Source of the DNA: Burkholderiales bacterium
GTDB taxonomy: Bacteria; Pseudomonadota; Gammaproteobacteria; Burkholderiales; Burkholderiaceae_C
Direction: 5' to 3'
Assembly: GCA_947508055.1 (NCBI GenBank)
Contig: CANNRR010000011.1
Location: 1 to 42,205 of the forward strand
Length of the DNA: 42,205 bases
Part shown: in pieces, positions 32,885 through 42,205 of the stretch
Position numbering within the stretch: position 1 is the stretch's first letter
How the letters are laid out: the number at the start of each line of letters is the position of its first letter
Made by a program: the position numbers and the translations under genes
The notes under the pieces: generated by a model
Seen by the model: the letters and a program-made list of their open reading frames with translations, nothing else
The model's database searches: none
What the model was told of the DNA's origin: nothing

Positions 32885-33301
32885 TCATATCACCAACGGC
32901 CCGTGGTAGTCATCGGCATCCGACTGGGCCGAGAGATCGGCCGCCGTCGCCCCGCTGGAAACACCGGCACTCTGGCTTTCATGGTCAGCCTGGACTCTAA
33001 GCAGCGTCAGCACGCAGCGCCGCAAATCGGTGTATCCGTCATGACCGGTCCCGTACTGGTCGGCGTCAGCATAGAAAAACTGGCAACGGTAGCGCAACTC
33101 GGCCACCTTGCACACGACGAAATGGGCACCACGCTCGCTCCAGTAGAGCGTCGGGCAAACGGTCATCAGGTCACTGACAGGGTCCAGCTTAAGTTCGCAA
33201 TCGGCCAACTCTGGCAAAACAGGCCGGTTGTAGCGTTGCTGCAAAAGCTCTTCCACGAGTTCACGCTCGGCTTGTGAAAAATCAGGAACCGGAATGGACA
33301 C
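32885..33301 (-). CDS. 138-aa protein of unknown function in the qmo operon
   Basis: I do not recognise a family. Five cysteines lie at 35, 49, 64, 73 and 96, in VCPTLYWSERGAHFVVCKV and YRCQFFYADADQYG, which look like a compact metal or disulfide fold. The last 40 residues are serine/alanine-rich and probably flexible. There is no signal peptide. It is the first gene of the minus-strand set that leads to qmoAB-hdrCB, 10 bases before the metallophosphatase. The divergent region before it carries a candidate NarL-type site. It may help the Apr/Qmo system, but the reaction is unknown. Confidence 0.7.
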   Translation of the reverse strand: MSIPVPDFSQAERELVEELLQQRYNRPVLPELADCELKLDPVSDLMTVCPTLYWSERGAHFVVCKVAELRYRCQFFYADADQYGTGHDGYTDLRRCVLTLLRVQADHESQSAGVSSGATAADLSAQSDADDYHGPLVI

Positions 33302-33611
33302 CCAGAAACCCCACGTAGAAAGTCAACATCATCGGCACAATTTGCTTAGCGCAACCCAAGGCCACTCGGCATTATTGCGGGCAGTATGCGTGAAATCCCC
33401 ACGCACCCTAACTACCCATATGGATTATTTGCCCCCCTCCATCACGGTAATGGACGATCCAGCCTGCCGGTCCAAAAATCAAACAGCACGACATTGGCAA
33501 TGCGCCCCCTATTTTCGACCCCTCGATTTCATGCCCCTACAGTTCGTTCAGTGGCCAATCCGGTTTTCAGGTTGGTCACTCACCCATGTCACGACCACCT
33601 TCAGGAGTTTG
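33302..33611. other. 310-base divergent intergenic region, qmo operon versus tauE
   Basis: No credible gene is seen: the plus-strand frame is open through this stretch as an upstream extension of tauE but starts without a ribosome site. It contains TACCCATATGGATTA at 33413-33427. Nothing else with clear structure was found. Confidence 0.6.
33413..33427. promoter_or_regulatory. candidate NarL-type operator, third site
   Basis: TACCCATATGGATTA matches the soeA site TACCCATTTGGGCTA at 12 of 15 positions and keeps the full TACCCAT heptamer. It lies about 112 bases before the 138-aa gene on the minus strand and about 185 before tauE. Weaker than the first two, but well placed. Confidence 0.4.
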
Positions 33612-34598
33612 ATGGTCGGGGGGCTAAGCGTGCGCGTGCGCGCCGCTGTTTCGTCATTCAAAACCATGAAACAGGCATGGTTGCTGTTGTCCCTCTTTCT
33701 GCTGCTGATCGGTCCCGCGTTCGCCGCCGACAGTGTGGTGCCCGCCAGCCCTCTGGCGTGGTGGTTCTGGCCGCTGGCATTGTTCATTACCTGCTTCTTC
33801 ATTGGCATTGTGGCGGTGCCAGCCGGCATTGGCGGCGGCACGCTCTTTGTGCCCATCATTGGTGGATTCTTTCCGTTTCATCTGGATTTTGTGCGCGGTG
33901 CCGGTTTGCTGGTAGCGTTGGCCAGCGCGCTTGCCGCCGGGCCCATGCTGCTGCGCGGCGGGCTGTCCAGTCTGCGTTTGGCGCTCCCGCTGGCATTGCT
34001 GGCATCCATGAGTTCCATTGTGGGTGCCTTGCTGGGGCTTGCTTTACCGGCCTCGGTCATTCAGACCGCGCTGGGCCTTATCGTGCTGGGCATCGTGACG
34101 CTCATGCTGTTCTCCAAAAAATCAGAATTCCCCCACGTCGCACAGCCAGACAGCCTGTCATCAGCCTTGGGCATTCACGGCGTATTCATTGATGGCGCGT
34201 CCGGACAGGCCATTAACTGGCAAGTGCATCGCACGCCGCTGGGGTTGGTTATTTTCCTGGCCATCGGCGTCATGGCTGGCATGTTTGGTATCGGCGCAGG
34301 CTGGGCCAATGTGCCAGCGCTCAACTTGCTGATGGGGGCTCCGCTGAAGGTGTCTGCCGGTACTTCAGGATTGGTGCTGTCACTGGTCGATTCGTCAGCT
34401 GCATGGGTTTACTTGAACCGTGGCGCCGTACTGCCAATGATTGCCGTGCCATCGGTTGTTGGCATGATGCTGGGTGCGCGCATCGGCGCTCGCTTGTTGC
34501 ACGTGCTCAAAGGTTCGGTCATTAGGAAAATGGTCATCACACTCCTGCTGTTTGCCGGCATCCGTGCCCTGCTCAAGGGCCTGGGCATTTGGGTCTGA
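33612..34598 (+). CDS. TauE/SafE-family anion (sulfite) exporter
   Basis: A membrane protein with a leader-like segment, MKQAWLLLSLFLLLIGPAFA, then about eight helices. The two glycine-rich repeats are PAGIGGGTLFVPIIGGFFPF and FGIGAGWANVPALNLLMG, the usual inverted-repeat marks of TauE. The family exports sulfite, sulfonates or related anions; sulfite is inferred from the cluster. I took ATG 33612 because AGGAG lies four bases before it (328 aa). ATG 33666 would begin exactly at the leader but has no visible ribosome site, so it is a real alternative. The next gene starts 10 bases after the stop. Confidence 0.85.
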   Translation: MVGGLSVRVRAAVSSFKTMKQAWLLLSLFLLLIGPAFAADSVVPASPLAWWFWPLALFITCFFIGIVAVPAGIGGGTLFVPIIGGFFPFHLDFVRGAGLLVALASALAAGPMLLRGGLSSLRLALPLALLASMSSIVGALLGLALPASVIQTALGLIVLGIVTLMLFSKKSEFPHVAQPDSLSSALGIHGVFIDGASGQAINWQVHRTPLGLVIFLAIGVMAGMFGIGAGWANVPALNLLMGAPLKVSAGTSGLVLSLVDSSAAWVYLNRGAVLPMIAVPSVVGMMLGARIGARLLHVLKGSVIRKMVITLLLFAGIRALLKGLGIWV

Positions 34599-34608
34599 AA
34601 GCTGCTCC

Positions 34609-35040
34609 ATGACCAATACAACCCCGACAACCACCGCACAACAGCAGCAACTCGAAGCGTTGCGTTACGCCAATTTGCTGGATTGGGGTGCACGTCTTGG
34701 CGTGGTGGCCCTGATTGTCAGCTTTGCAGCCTACGCGTTCGGCCTGCTGACACCGCATGTACCGCTAGAACAACTCCCAACCGTCTGGAACCTGCCGGTT
34801 GGCGCTTATTTGCAGCAAACCGCCACGCCCACCGGATGGGGGTGGTTGGCCCTGGCGCACAAAGGAGATTTGTCGGGACTCATTGGTATTTCGATATTGG
34901 CAGGTTGCTCGCTCCCGCCCCTACTGGGTTTGATCCCTCTGTATCTGAAACAGCGCGACTATGTCTATGCGGTAATCTGCAGCATGATCATGGCGGTATT
35001 GATTCTCGCCGCTTCCGGCATCTTGACGGGAGGGCATTGA
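34609..35040 (+). CDS. small three-helix membrane protein next to tauE
   Basis: A 143-aa protein of unknown function. An N-terminal tail of about 25 polar residues is followed by helices in LGVVALIVSFAAYAFGLL, LIGISILAGCSLPPLLGLI and VYAVICSMIMAVLILAASGI. Small membrane proteins of this size (DUF1634-like) often sit beside TauE/SafE genes, and I think this is one, though I cannot prove the family. It lies between tauE and the Usp gene with gaps of 10 and two bases, so it is in the same transcript and may form a complex with the exporter. Confidence 0.75.
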   Translation: MTNTTPTTTAQQQQLEALRYANLLDWGARLGVVALIVSFAAYAFGLLTPHVPLEQLPTVWNLPVGAYLQQTATPTGWGWLALAHKGDLSGLIGISILAGCSLPPLLGLIPLYLKQRDYVYAVICSMIMAVLILAASGILTGGH

Positions 35041-35042
35041 CC

Positions 35043-35891
35043 ATGGCAGAGCTTTTTACCCGCCTTTTGCTGGCCACCGAAGGCAGTGAATTTGACACGG
35101 GCGCAGAAAAGATGGCATTCGCTTTGGCTCAGCGTTGCCAGCTACCACTGGCCACGGTTGTGCCGCTGGTCAGCAACCCCGAATATGAATCGCTTGCCCC
35201 ACAACTGGCGGCGCGGGCTGAGCAAGAGGCCGCCTTGAAAATAGCCAAGTTACGAGACCAGGCGAACGCCGCACATGTGGCAATTGAACTGCGGGTGCGC
35301 CGTGGTGAAGAGCCGTATCTCGAAATCATTGAAGAGGCCCGGGCCATCAACTCCGAAATGATCGTCATCCGCCGCAGGGGCAAACGCGGACTGCTTGCCA
35401 ATTTGCTAGTCGGAGAAATGGTGAGCAAAGTGGTGGCCCATGCGCCATGCCATGTGTTGATCGTGCCGCGTGAAGCCGCCATGTGGAGCAAGCGCGTGCT
35501 TGTGGCTGCAGACCCGACTGAAGACGGACGCTCCATAGTAGCCATTGCAGCCGGTGTTGCAGCGCAATGCGGATTGCCCCTGCACGTGGTCAGCGTCGTG
35601 ACCGCAGAAGGGCTGCGCGCGCAAGCGCAATCGTTTGTCACCCAACTCATAGAAATGGCGCAACACACTGGCGTGATGGCGCAAGGCGAGGTGCGCATCG
35701 GCAAACCTTTCACCGAAATTCTGGCAGCACGGGAAGCCAGCGACTCTGACTTGATCGTCATGGGCAGTCGCAGTGACCACCGCATCGGCCGTGCACACGT
35801 TGGTGGTGTGGCACAAAAGGTCATGGGGCTATCTGAGCACCCGGTGATGGTCTTGCACTTTCAACCGCAAAAGGGCATACACACACTATGA
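35043..35891 (+). CDS. tandem universal stress protein
   Basis: A 282-aa protein of two Usp domains. The first begins FTRLLLATEGSEFDTGAEK and the second SKRVLVAADPTEDGRSIVA. The second ends with the nucleotide-loop pattern LIVMGSRSDHRIGRAHVGGVAQKVM, close to the ATP-binding G-2x-G-9x-G form. The first domain has RRRGKRGLLANLLVGEMVSKVV. It overlaps the next gene by four bases (ATGA), so it belongs to the tauE transcript. The role in sulfur stress is inferred from place only. Confidence 0.92.
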   Translation: MAELFTRLLLATEGSEFDTGAEKMAFALAQRCQLPLATVVPLVSNPEYESLAPQLAARAEQEAALKIAKLRDQANAAHVAIELRVRRGEEPYLEIIEEARAINSEMIVIRRRGKRGLLANLLVGEMVSKVVAHAPCHVLIVPREAAMWSKRVLVAADPTEDGRSIVAIAAGVAAQCGLPLHVVSVVTAEGLRAQAQSFVTQLIEMAQHTGVMAQGEVRIGKPFTEILAAREASDSDLIVMGSRSDHRIGRAHVGGVAQKVMGLSEHPVMVLHFQPQKGIHTL

Positions 35892-36547
35892 GCGACGCAC
35901 TGAATTACCTGCTGAAGGCACGCCCTGACGCGCTGGGTCACTACTTTGCTTTCCTGAAAGATGCTGGCAAGCACCTCGACCCAAAAACACGCAACCTGAT
36001 ATCGGTCATTACCAAGGTACATGCACAAACTGACCGTGGCCTGCGCCAGTACCTTCGGCGTGCCCTGCGCGAAGGCTGTACTCCGGTGGAAGTTCTGGAC
36101 GCCCTGCTGATGGCATTTCCTGCACTCGGATTGGCCAAAATCATTTGGGCCGTTGACATCATTCTGGACATGAAGCTGCCAGAGTTTCAAGATGAAGCGG
36201 TATTCGCAAATATCCCCGTACCGACAGCCAACACAACTCATACTGCGAGTTGGCATGATGTTATGGCCAGCACCGCAGCCACGGACGGCCAGGTGCAGCG
36301 CACCGTTTGCGATGGCTTTGGCCTGTTCATCTACCGTGAGAAAAAATCGATTTCCGTCTTTGACAGCCGCTGCCCGCACCAAAGTACCGACATACCCGAA
36401 CTGGCGCTGCGTGGCAGCACACTGACCTGCCCAAAACACCAGTGGGAGTTTGACGCAAAGAGTGGCGACTGCATCAAGAAAGGCGGCAGCCCGCTCAAAC
36501 GCATCGAATCGAAAGTCGTAAAAGGCCGCTTGTTGGCTTTCTGGTGA
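35888..36547 (+). CDS. AhpD-like domain fused to a Rieske [2Fe-2S] domain
   Basis: A 219-aa two-domain protein. Residues 1 to about 100 have the helical carboxymuconolactone decarboxylase/AhpD look (RNLISVITKVHAQTDRGLRQY, REGCTPVEVLDALLMAFPALG), but without the CxxC of active AhpD. Residues about 120-219 are a soluble Rieske ferredoxin with C162-x-H164 (RCPHQ) and C181-x2-H184 (CPKHQW). The Rieske part likely gives electrons to a partner. The joining of the two domains is unusual to me. It is coupled to the Usp gene and followed by the FadL-type porin gene. Confidence 0.85.
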   Translation: MSDALNYLLKARPDALGHYFAFLKDAGKHLDPKTRNLISVITKVHAQTDRGLRQYLRRALREGCTPVEVLDALLMAFPALGLAKIIWAVDIILDMKLPEFQDEAVFANIPVPTANTTHTASWHDVMASTAATDGQVQRTVCDGFGLFIYREKKSISVFDSRCPHQSTDIPELALRGSTLTCPKHQWEFDAKSGDCIKKGGSPLKRIESKVVKGRLLAFW

Positions 36548-36582
36548 TCACACACCTTGCTCCCGAACATTCCAAATTCCCT

Positions 36583-36624
36583 ACCCTTCACCCTTCACCC
36601 TTCACCCTTCACCCTTCACCCTTC
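36583..36624. repeat. heptanucleotide tandem repeat upstream of the FadL gene
   Basis: Six exact copies of ACCCTTC, 42 bases, followed by a partial ACC. The tract ends 25 bases before the FadL-type start codon, next to the ribosome site GGAG (36640-36643). A 7-base unit changes spacing when slippage adds or removes copies. Confidence 0.95.
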
Positions 36625-36649
36625 ACCACTAAAACTAACGGAGACAACC

Positions 36650-39302
<2,653 letters not shown>

Positions 39303-39334
39303 CTTGCGCCAAGCCTGCACCCATACCGACTTCC

Positions 39335-39370
39335 AAAAGTCCCTCGTCTTTCGATAGACGAGGGACTTTT
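39335..39370. terminator. bidirectional intrinsic terminator between sqr and fba
   Basis: Perfect 14-bp arms AAAAGTCCCTCGTC (39335-39348) and GACGAGGGACTTTT (39357-39370) with an 8-base loop, followed by T-rich DNA on the plus side and A/T ends on both. It lies between convergent genes and should stop both. Confidence 0.9.
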
Positions 39371-39373
39371 TTC

Positions 39374-40411
39374 TTATGCGTAACGCTTGGCCATCGCCTC
39401 CAGCGACACGGGCTTGATCTTGCCGCCCATGCCAGCGCAGCCAAACGCCTCAAAGCGCGCCTTGACAATGCCGCGTGCGGCGTTCTTCGCAGCCAACAGC
39501 GCCTTGCGCGGATCGAACTCGCTGGGCTGCTGGGCGAACACCTGGCGCATGGCGCCAGTCATGGCCAGGCGAATGTCGGTGTCGATGTTGATCTTGCGCA
39601 CGCCGCTTTGGATACCGCGCTGGATTTCTTCCACCGGCACGCCATAGGTCTCCTTGATGTCGCCACCAAACTGGCGAATGATGGCAAGCCACTCCTGCGG
39701 CACACTGCTGGAGCCGTGCATCACCAAGTGGGTGTTAGGAATCTGCGCGTGGATGGCGACGATGCGGTCCATCGCCAGAATATCCCCCGTGGGCTTGCGG
39801 GTGAACTTGTACGCGCCATGGCTGGTGCCAATGGCAATGGCCAGTGCGTCGACGCCGGTTTTGGCCACAAAGTCTTTGGCCTGCACGGGGTCGGTCAGCA
39901 TCTGGTCGTGGCTGAGTTTGCCCTCAGCGCCGATGCCGTCTTCTTCGCCGGCATCGCCCGTTTCCAGACTGCCCAGGCAGCCCAGTTCGCCCTCGACCGA
40001 CACACCGATCGGGTGCGACATCTCGCAGACGCGCCGGGTGATATCCACGTTGTAGTCATAGCTGGCGGGGGTTTTGCCGTCGCTCATCAGTGAGCCATCC
40101 ATCATGACGCTGGTAAAACCCGATCGAATCGACTGCTGACACACCGCAGCCGAGGTACCGTGGTCCTGGTGGACGACCACCGGAATGTCGGGGTGCGACT
40201 CGACCGCCGCCAGCATCATGTGGCGCAGATAGGCTTCACCGGCGTATTTGCGGGCACCGGCGGAGGCCTGCAGAATGACCGGGCTGTCGGTCTCCTGCGC
40301 GGCCTCCATGATGGCGATGATCTGCTCCAGATTGTTGACGTTGAAAGCGGGCACGCCGTAGCCGTTTTCAGCAGCGTGGTCCAGCACCTGACGAAGGGAA
40401 ACAAAAGCCAT
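39374..40411 (-). CDS. fba: class II fructose-bisphosphate aldolase
   Basis: A 345-aa zinc aldolase of the long class II type common in proteobacteria, interconverting fructose 1,6-bisphosphate with DHAP and G3P. Zinc-site and loop segments include [38 protein letters not shown] and [18 protein letters not shown] precedes the ATG. It runs toward the sulfur genes and is separated from them by a terminator. Tandem repeats lie between it and pgk. It could serve glycolysis or, in an autotroph, the Calvin cycle; the window does not show which. Confidence 0.95.
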   Translation of the reverse strand: MAFVSLRQVLDHAAENGYGVPAFNVNNLEQIIAIMEAAQETDSPVILQASAGARKYAGEAYLRHMMLAAVESHPDIPVVVHQDHGTSAAVCQQSIRSGFTSVMMDGSLMSDGKTPASYDYNVDITRRVCEMSHPIGVSVEGELGCLGSLETGDAGEEDGIGAEGKLSHDQMLTDPVQAKDFVAKTGVDALAIAIGTSHGAYKFTRKPTGDILAMDRIVAIHAQIPNTHLVMHGSSSVPQEWLAIIRQFGGDIKETYGVPVEEIQRGIQSGVRKINIDTDIRLAMTGAMRQVFAQQPSEFDPRKALLAAKNAARGIVKARFEAFGCAGMGGKIKPVSLEAMAKRYA

Positions 40412-40433
40412 GAAAATCTCCTTTATTGAAACC

Positions 40434-40471
40434 TTGCGGGACAGACCTTTAGCTCTGTCCTCAACTGATTA
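40434..40471. repeat. palindromic dispersed repeat, first of a tandem pair
   Basis: TTGCGGGACAGACC to CAACTGATTA, with GGACAGA and TCTGTCC arms. Same family as 3685-3738 and 4114-4151. Confidence 0.8.
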
Positions 40472-40480
40472 GGGGTGTCA

Positions 40481-40518
40481 TTGCGGGACAGACCTTTAGC
40501 TCTGTCCTCAACCAATCA
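40481..40518. repeat. palindromic dispersed repeat, second of a tandem pair
   Basis: Begins 47 bases after the first copy, with the 18-base core GACAGACCTTTAGCTCTG identical in both. The end differs (CAACCAATCA). Lies between pgk and fba. Confidence 0.8.
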
Positions 40519-40554
40519 AATAGGCCTATAGCCCCCTTACAGCATGCGCGAGCA

Positions 40555-40571
40555 GCTATAGAAAAAATAGC
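40555..40571. repeat. small AT-rich stem after pgk
   Basis: GCTAT and ATAGC around an A-rich loop, just past the pgk stop. Similar stems lie at 14973-14991 and 41823-41839, all near gene ends. Confidence 0.5.
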
Positions 40572-40574
40572 AAA

Positions 40575-41768
40575 TTACTCGGCAGCGCGCTTCTGCAAAA
40601 TCTCGAATGCGGGCAAGGTCTTGCCTTCGAGCACCTCCAGAAAGGCCCCGCCACCGGTGGAGATGTAACCCACCCGGTCCTCAATGCCGTACTTGGCAAT
40701 GGCCGCCAGCGTGTCACCACCGCCAGCAATGCTGAATGCGCTGGACGCGGCAATAGCCTGGGCAATCACCTTGGTCCCGTTCTCGAACGCGGCAAACTCG
40801 AACACGCCCACCGGGCCGTTCCAGACGATGGTGCCCGCTCGCATGAGTTGCGCGGCCAGTTTGGCAGCCGTCTCGGGTCCAATATCCAGAATCAGGTCAT
40901 CATCCGCCACGTCGGTCGCCGCCTTGACGGTTGCCACGGCATCAGCGCTGAAGGTTTTGGCAGTCACCACGTCAGTCGGAATCGGCACCTCAGCACCACG
41001 CGCCTTCATCGCATCAATCACGGCTTTGGCGTCATCCACCAAACTCGGCTCAGCCAGACTTTTGCCAATACTCAGACCGGCGGCCAGCATGAAGGTGTTG
41101 GCAATGCCGCCGCCCACAATCAATTGGTCCACATTCTTGGCAAGGGCTTGCAGGATGGTGAGTTTGCTCGACACCTTGCTGCCGGCCACGATAGCCACCA
41201 GCGGGCGCTTCGGGCTAGCCAGAGCTTTGCTGATGGCGTCAATCTCGGCCGCCAGGAGCGGGCCAGCGCAGGCAATCGGCGCGTATTGGGCGATGCCGTA
41301 GGTGGTGCCTTCGGCGCGGTGCGCGGTGCCAAATGCGTCGTGGACAAAAATATCGCACAGCGCGGCCAATTTGCGCCCCAGAGCCTGGTCGTTCTTCTTT
41401 TCGCCGACGTTGACACGGCAGTTTTCGAGCATCACGATCTGGCCGGGAGCAACCGTCACCCCGTCGACCCAGTTGGCCACCAGTGGCACCTCACGGCCCA
41501 GCAACTCGCCCAGGCGTTTGGCCACCGGGGCCAGAGAGTCAGCTGGCTCGAACGCCCCTTCTGTGGGGCGCCCCAGATGGCTGGTAACCATGACCGCCGC
41601 ACCGGCGTTCAACGCCATCTGGATGCAGGGCACGGAGGCCCGGATGCGGGTGTCCTCGGTAATCTGGCCGGCCGCATCCTGCGGCACATTCAGGTCAGCG
41701 CGAATGAAAACACGCTTTTGATCGGCAAAGCCGCTAGAAATGACGTCGGCGAAGCGCAAGACTTTCAC
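40575..41768 (-). CDS. pgk: phosphoglycerate kinase
   Basis: A 397-aa Pgk of normal length. N-terminal [12 protein letters not shown], substrate region TSHLGRP, and the C-terminal nucleotide loop NGPVGVFEF with [12 protein letters not shown] are visible. AAGGAGA lies before the ATG. It makes ATP from 1,3-bisphosphoglycerate, or the reverse in carbon fixation. A small hairpin (GGGGC-CTA-GCCCC, 41791-41803) lies in its leader. It is followed by repeats and then fba; the pyruvate kinase gene often found between them in related bacteria is not here. Confidence 0.96.
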   Translation of the reverse strand: MKVLRFADVISSGFADQKRVFIRADLNVPQDAAGQITEDTRIRASVPCIQMALNAGAAVMVTSHLGRPTEGAFEPADSLAPVAKRLGELLGREVPLVANWVDGVTVAPGQIVMLENCRVNVGEKKNDQALGRKLAALCDIFVHDAFGTAHRAEGTTYGIAQYAPIACAGPLLAAEIDAISKALASPKRPLVAIVAGSKVSSKLTILQALAKNVDQLIVGGGIANTFMLAAGLSIGKSLAEPSLVDDAKAVIDAMKARGAEVPIPTDVVTAKTFSADAVATVKAATDVADDDLILDIGPETAAKLAAQLMRAGTIVWNGPVGVFEFAAFENGTKVIAQAIAASSAFSIAGGGDTLAAIAKYGIEDRVGYISTGGGAFLEVLEGKTLPAFEILQKRAAE

Positions 41769-41822
41769 AGTGAATCTCCTTAATGAAAATGGGGCCTAGC
41801 CCCCGTAAATAATGCGTACATA

Positions 41823-41839
41823 GCTATTATTTCAATAGC
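41823..41839. repeat. small AT-rich stem at the gph stop
   Basis: GCTATT (41823-41828) and AATAGC (41834-41839) with a 5-base loop overlap the gph stop codon. Probably a weak terminator; related stems lie at 14973 and 40555. Confidence 0.5.
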
Positions 41840-42205
41840 ACAGAACAATCTGCAATGACCCGATCCGGCGCGCATGTCGCGATGGGCTGGCCCATGTTGT
41901 AACCGTAGGGCAACGCCCAGACGCTGACCCCCGCGTTGCGTGCGGTGGCTACGTCGATGCTGGAATCCCCGACAAACAGCGCACGCTCGGGCGGCACGCC
42001 AAACTGGCTCAGACAGCTGTGGATGCCGGTCGGGTCCGGCTTTTTTGCAGGAAAGGTGTCTCCGCTAACCACTACGTCGAGCAGTGGCGTCAGACTGTGG
42101 GCGTTCAGCACCGTGGTGGTGTAGCGAGCCTCCTTGTTGGTGACCACGGCCAGCTTGACACCCTGCTGGCGCAGGACGGTCAGGGTTTCCCGCACCTGGG
42201 GGTAA
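41827..42205 (-). CDS. gph: phosphoglycolate phosphatase-like HAD hydrolase (N-terminus outside window)
   Basis: The visible 125 residues (YPQVRETLTVLRQQG to CSVLLK) are the C-terminal part of a HAD phosphatase. Motif II is VVTNKEARYTT, motif III lysine lies in FPAKKPDPTG, and motif IV is FVGDSSIDVATARNAG. The catalytic aspartates of motif I are beyond the right edge. Gph removes phosphoglycolate, made from DNA repair or from RuBisCO oxygenase. The GTG at 42195 is not the start, because coding frame continues to the edge. It leads into pgk on the same strand. Confidence 0.88.
   Translation of the reverse strand, partial: YPQVRETLTVLRQQGVKLAVVTNKEARYTTTVLNAHSLTPLLDVVVSGDTFPAKKPDPTGIHSCLSQFGVPPERALFVGDSSIDVATARNAGVSVWALPYGYNMGQPIATCAPDRVIADCSVLLK

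Noticed and set aside
36557-36649. Extended FadL start translating the heptamer repeat
   Set aside because: ATG 36650 has a good GGAG site and begins a perfect signal peptide; the upstream frame encodes only HPSPFTL repeats without a ribosome site.
39374-42205. Evidence for a Calvin-cycle operon
   Set aside because: fba, pgk and gph also serve ordinary sugar metabolism, and no RuBisCO or phosphoribulokinase gene is in the window.

Overview
The window reads as a chromosomal sulfur-oxidation island from a betaproteobacterium, most likely a Rhodoferax-like member of the Comamonadaceae. Nearly every gene of the island handles reduced sulfur or sulfite. The taxonomic guess rests on three things: an oxidative (reverse) dsr operon with dsrL and dsrEFH, the pgk/fba/gph neighbourhood at the right end, and short palindromic repeats of the type common in that family. 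It is an inference, because the window has no rRNA or other taxonomic marker.

Layout. (1) Positions 1-1092, minus strand: a small operon of a 71-aa unknown protein, an orphan Cas6/Cmx6-type RAMP protein with no CRISPR array, and a TusE/DsrC-like protein cut by the left edge. (2) 1304-14938, plus strand: dsrABEFHCMKLJOPNR plus a SUMT gene for siroheme. DsrN carries an extra C-terminal DsrC-like domain without the usual cysteines. (3) 14992-16898, minus strand: a NarL-type response regulator and a soluble NarX-type kinase with a cysteine-bearing GAF region. (4) 17103-25567, plus strand: soeABC (direct sulfite oxidation), then sat, aprB and aprA (sulfite to APS to sulfate), followed by a YkgJ-type gene at 25691-26590. 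(5) 26648-33301, minus strand: an operon of a 138-aa unknown, a metallophosphatase, qmoA, qmoB, hdrC, hdrB and a rhodanese. HdrCB takes the place usually held by QmoC. (6) 33612-39302, plus strand: a TauE/SafE transporter, a small membrane protein, a tandem Usp, an AhpD-Rieske fusion, a FadL-type porin and an SQR-like flavoprotein. (7) 39374-42205, minus strand: fba, pgk and a truncated gph, which are ordinary carbon metabolism.

How it works together. SQR may feed sulfide electrons to quinone and make sulfane sulfur. Rhodanese, DsrEFH and DsrC would pass sulfur to DsrAB, with DsrL as redox partner and DsrMKJOP taking up DsrC-trisulfide or thiol electrons at the membrane. The product sulfite can leave through TauE, be oxidised by SoeABC, or go through AprBA and Sat with ATP formation, AprBA electrons passing to QmoAB-HdrBC. 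CobA and DsrN make siroheme amide for DsrAB.

Regulation. A 16-bp sequence upstream of dsrA recurs exactly, inverted, between the kinase gene and soeA. A second degenerate copy lies beside it there, and another similar site sits between the qmo operon and tauE. The half-site resembles the NarL heptamer, and a NarL-type two-component pair is encoded in between, so a small local sulfur regulon is the best single hypothesis from this window.
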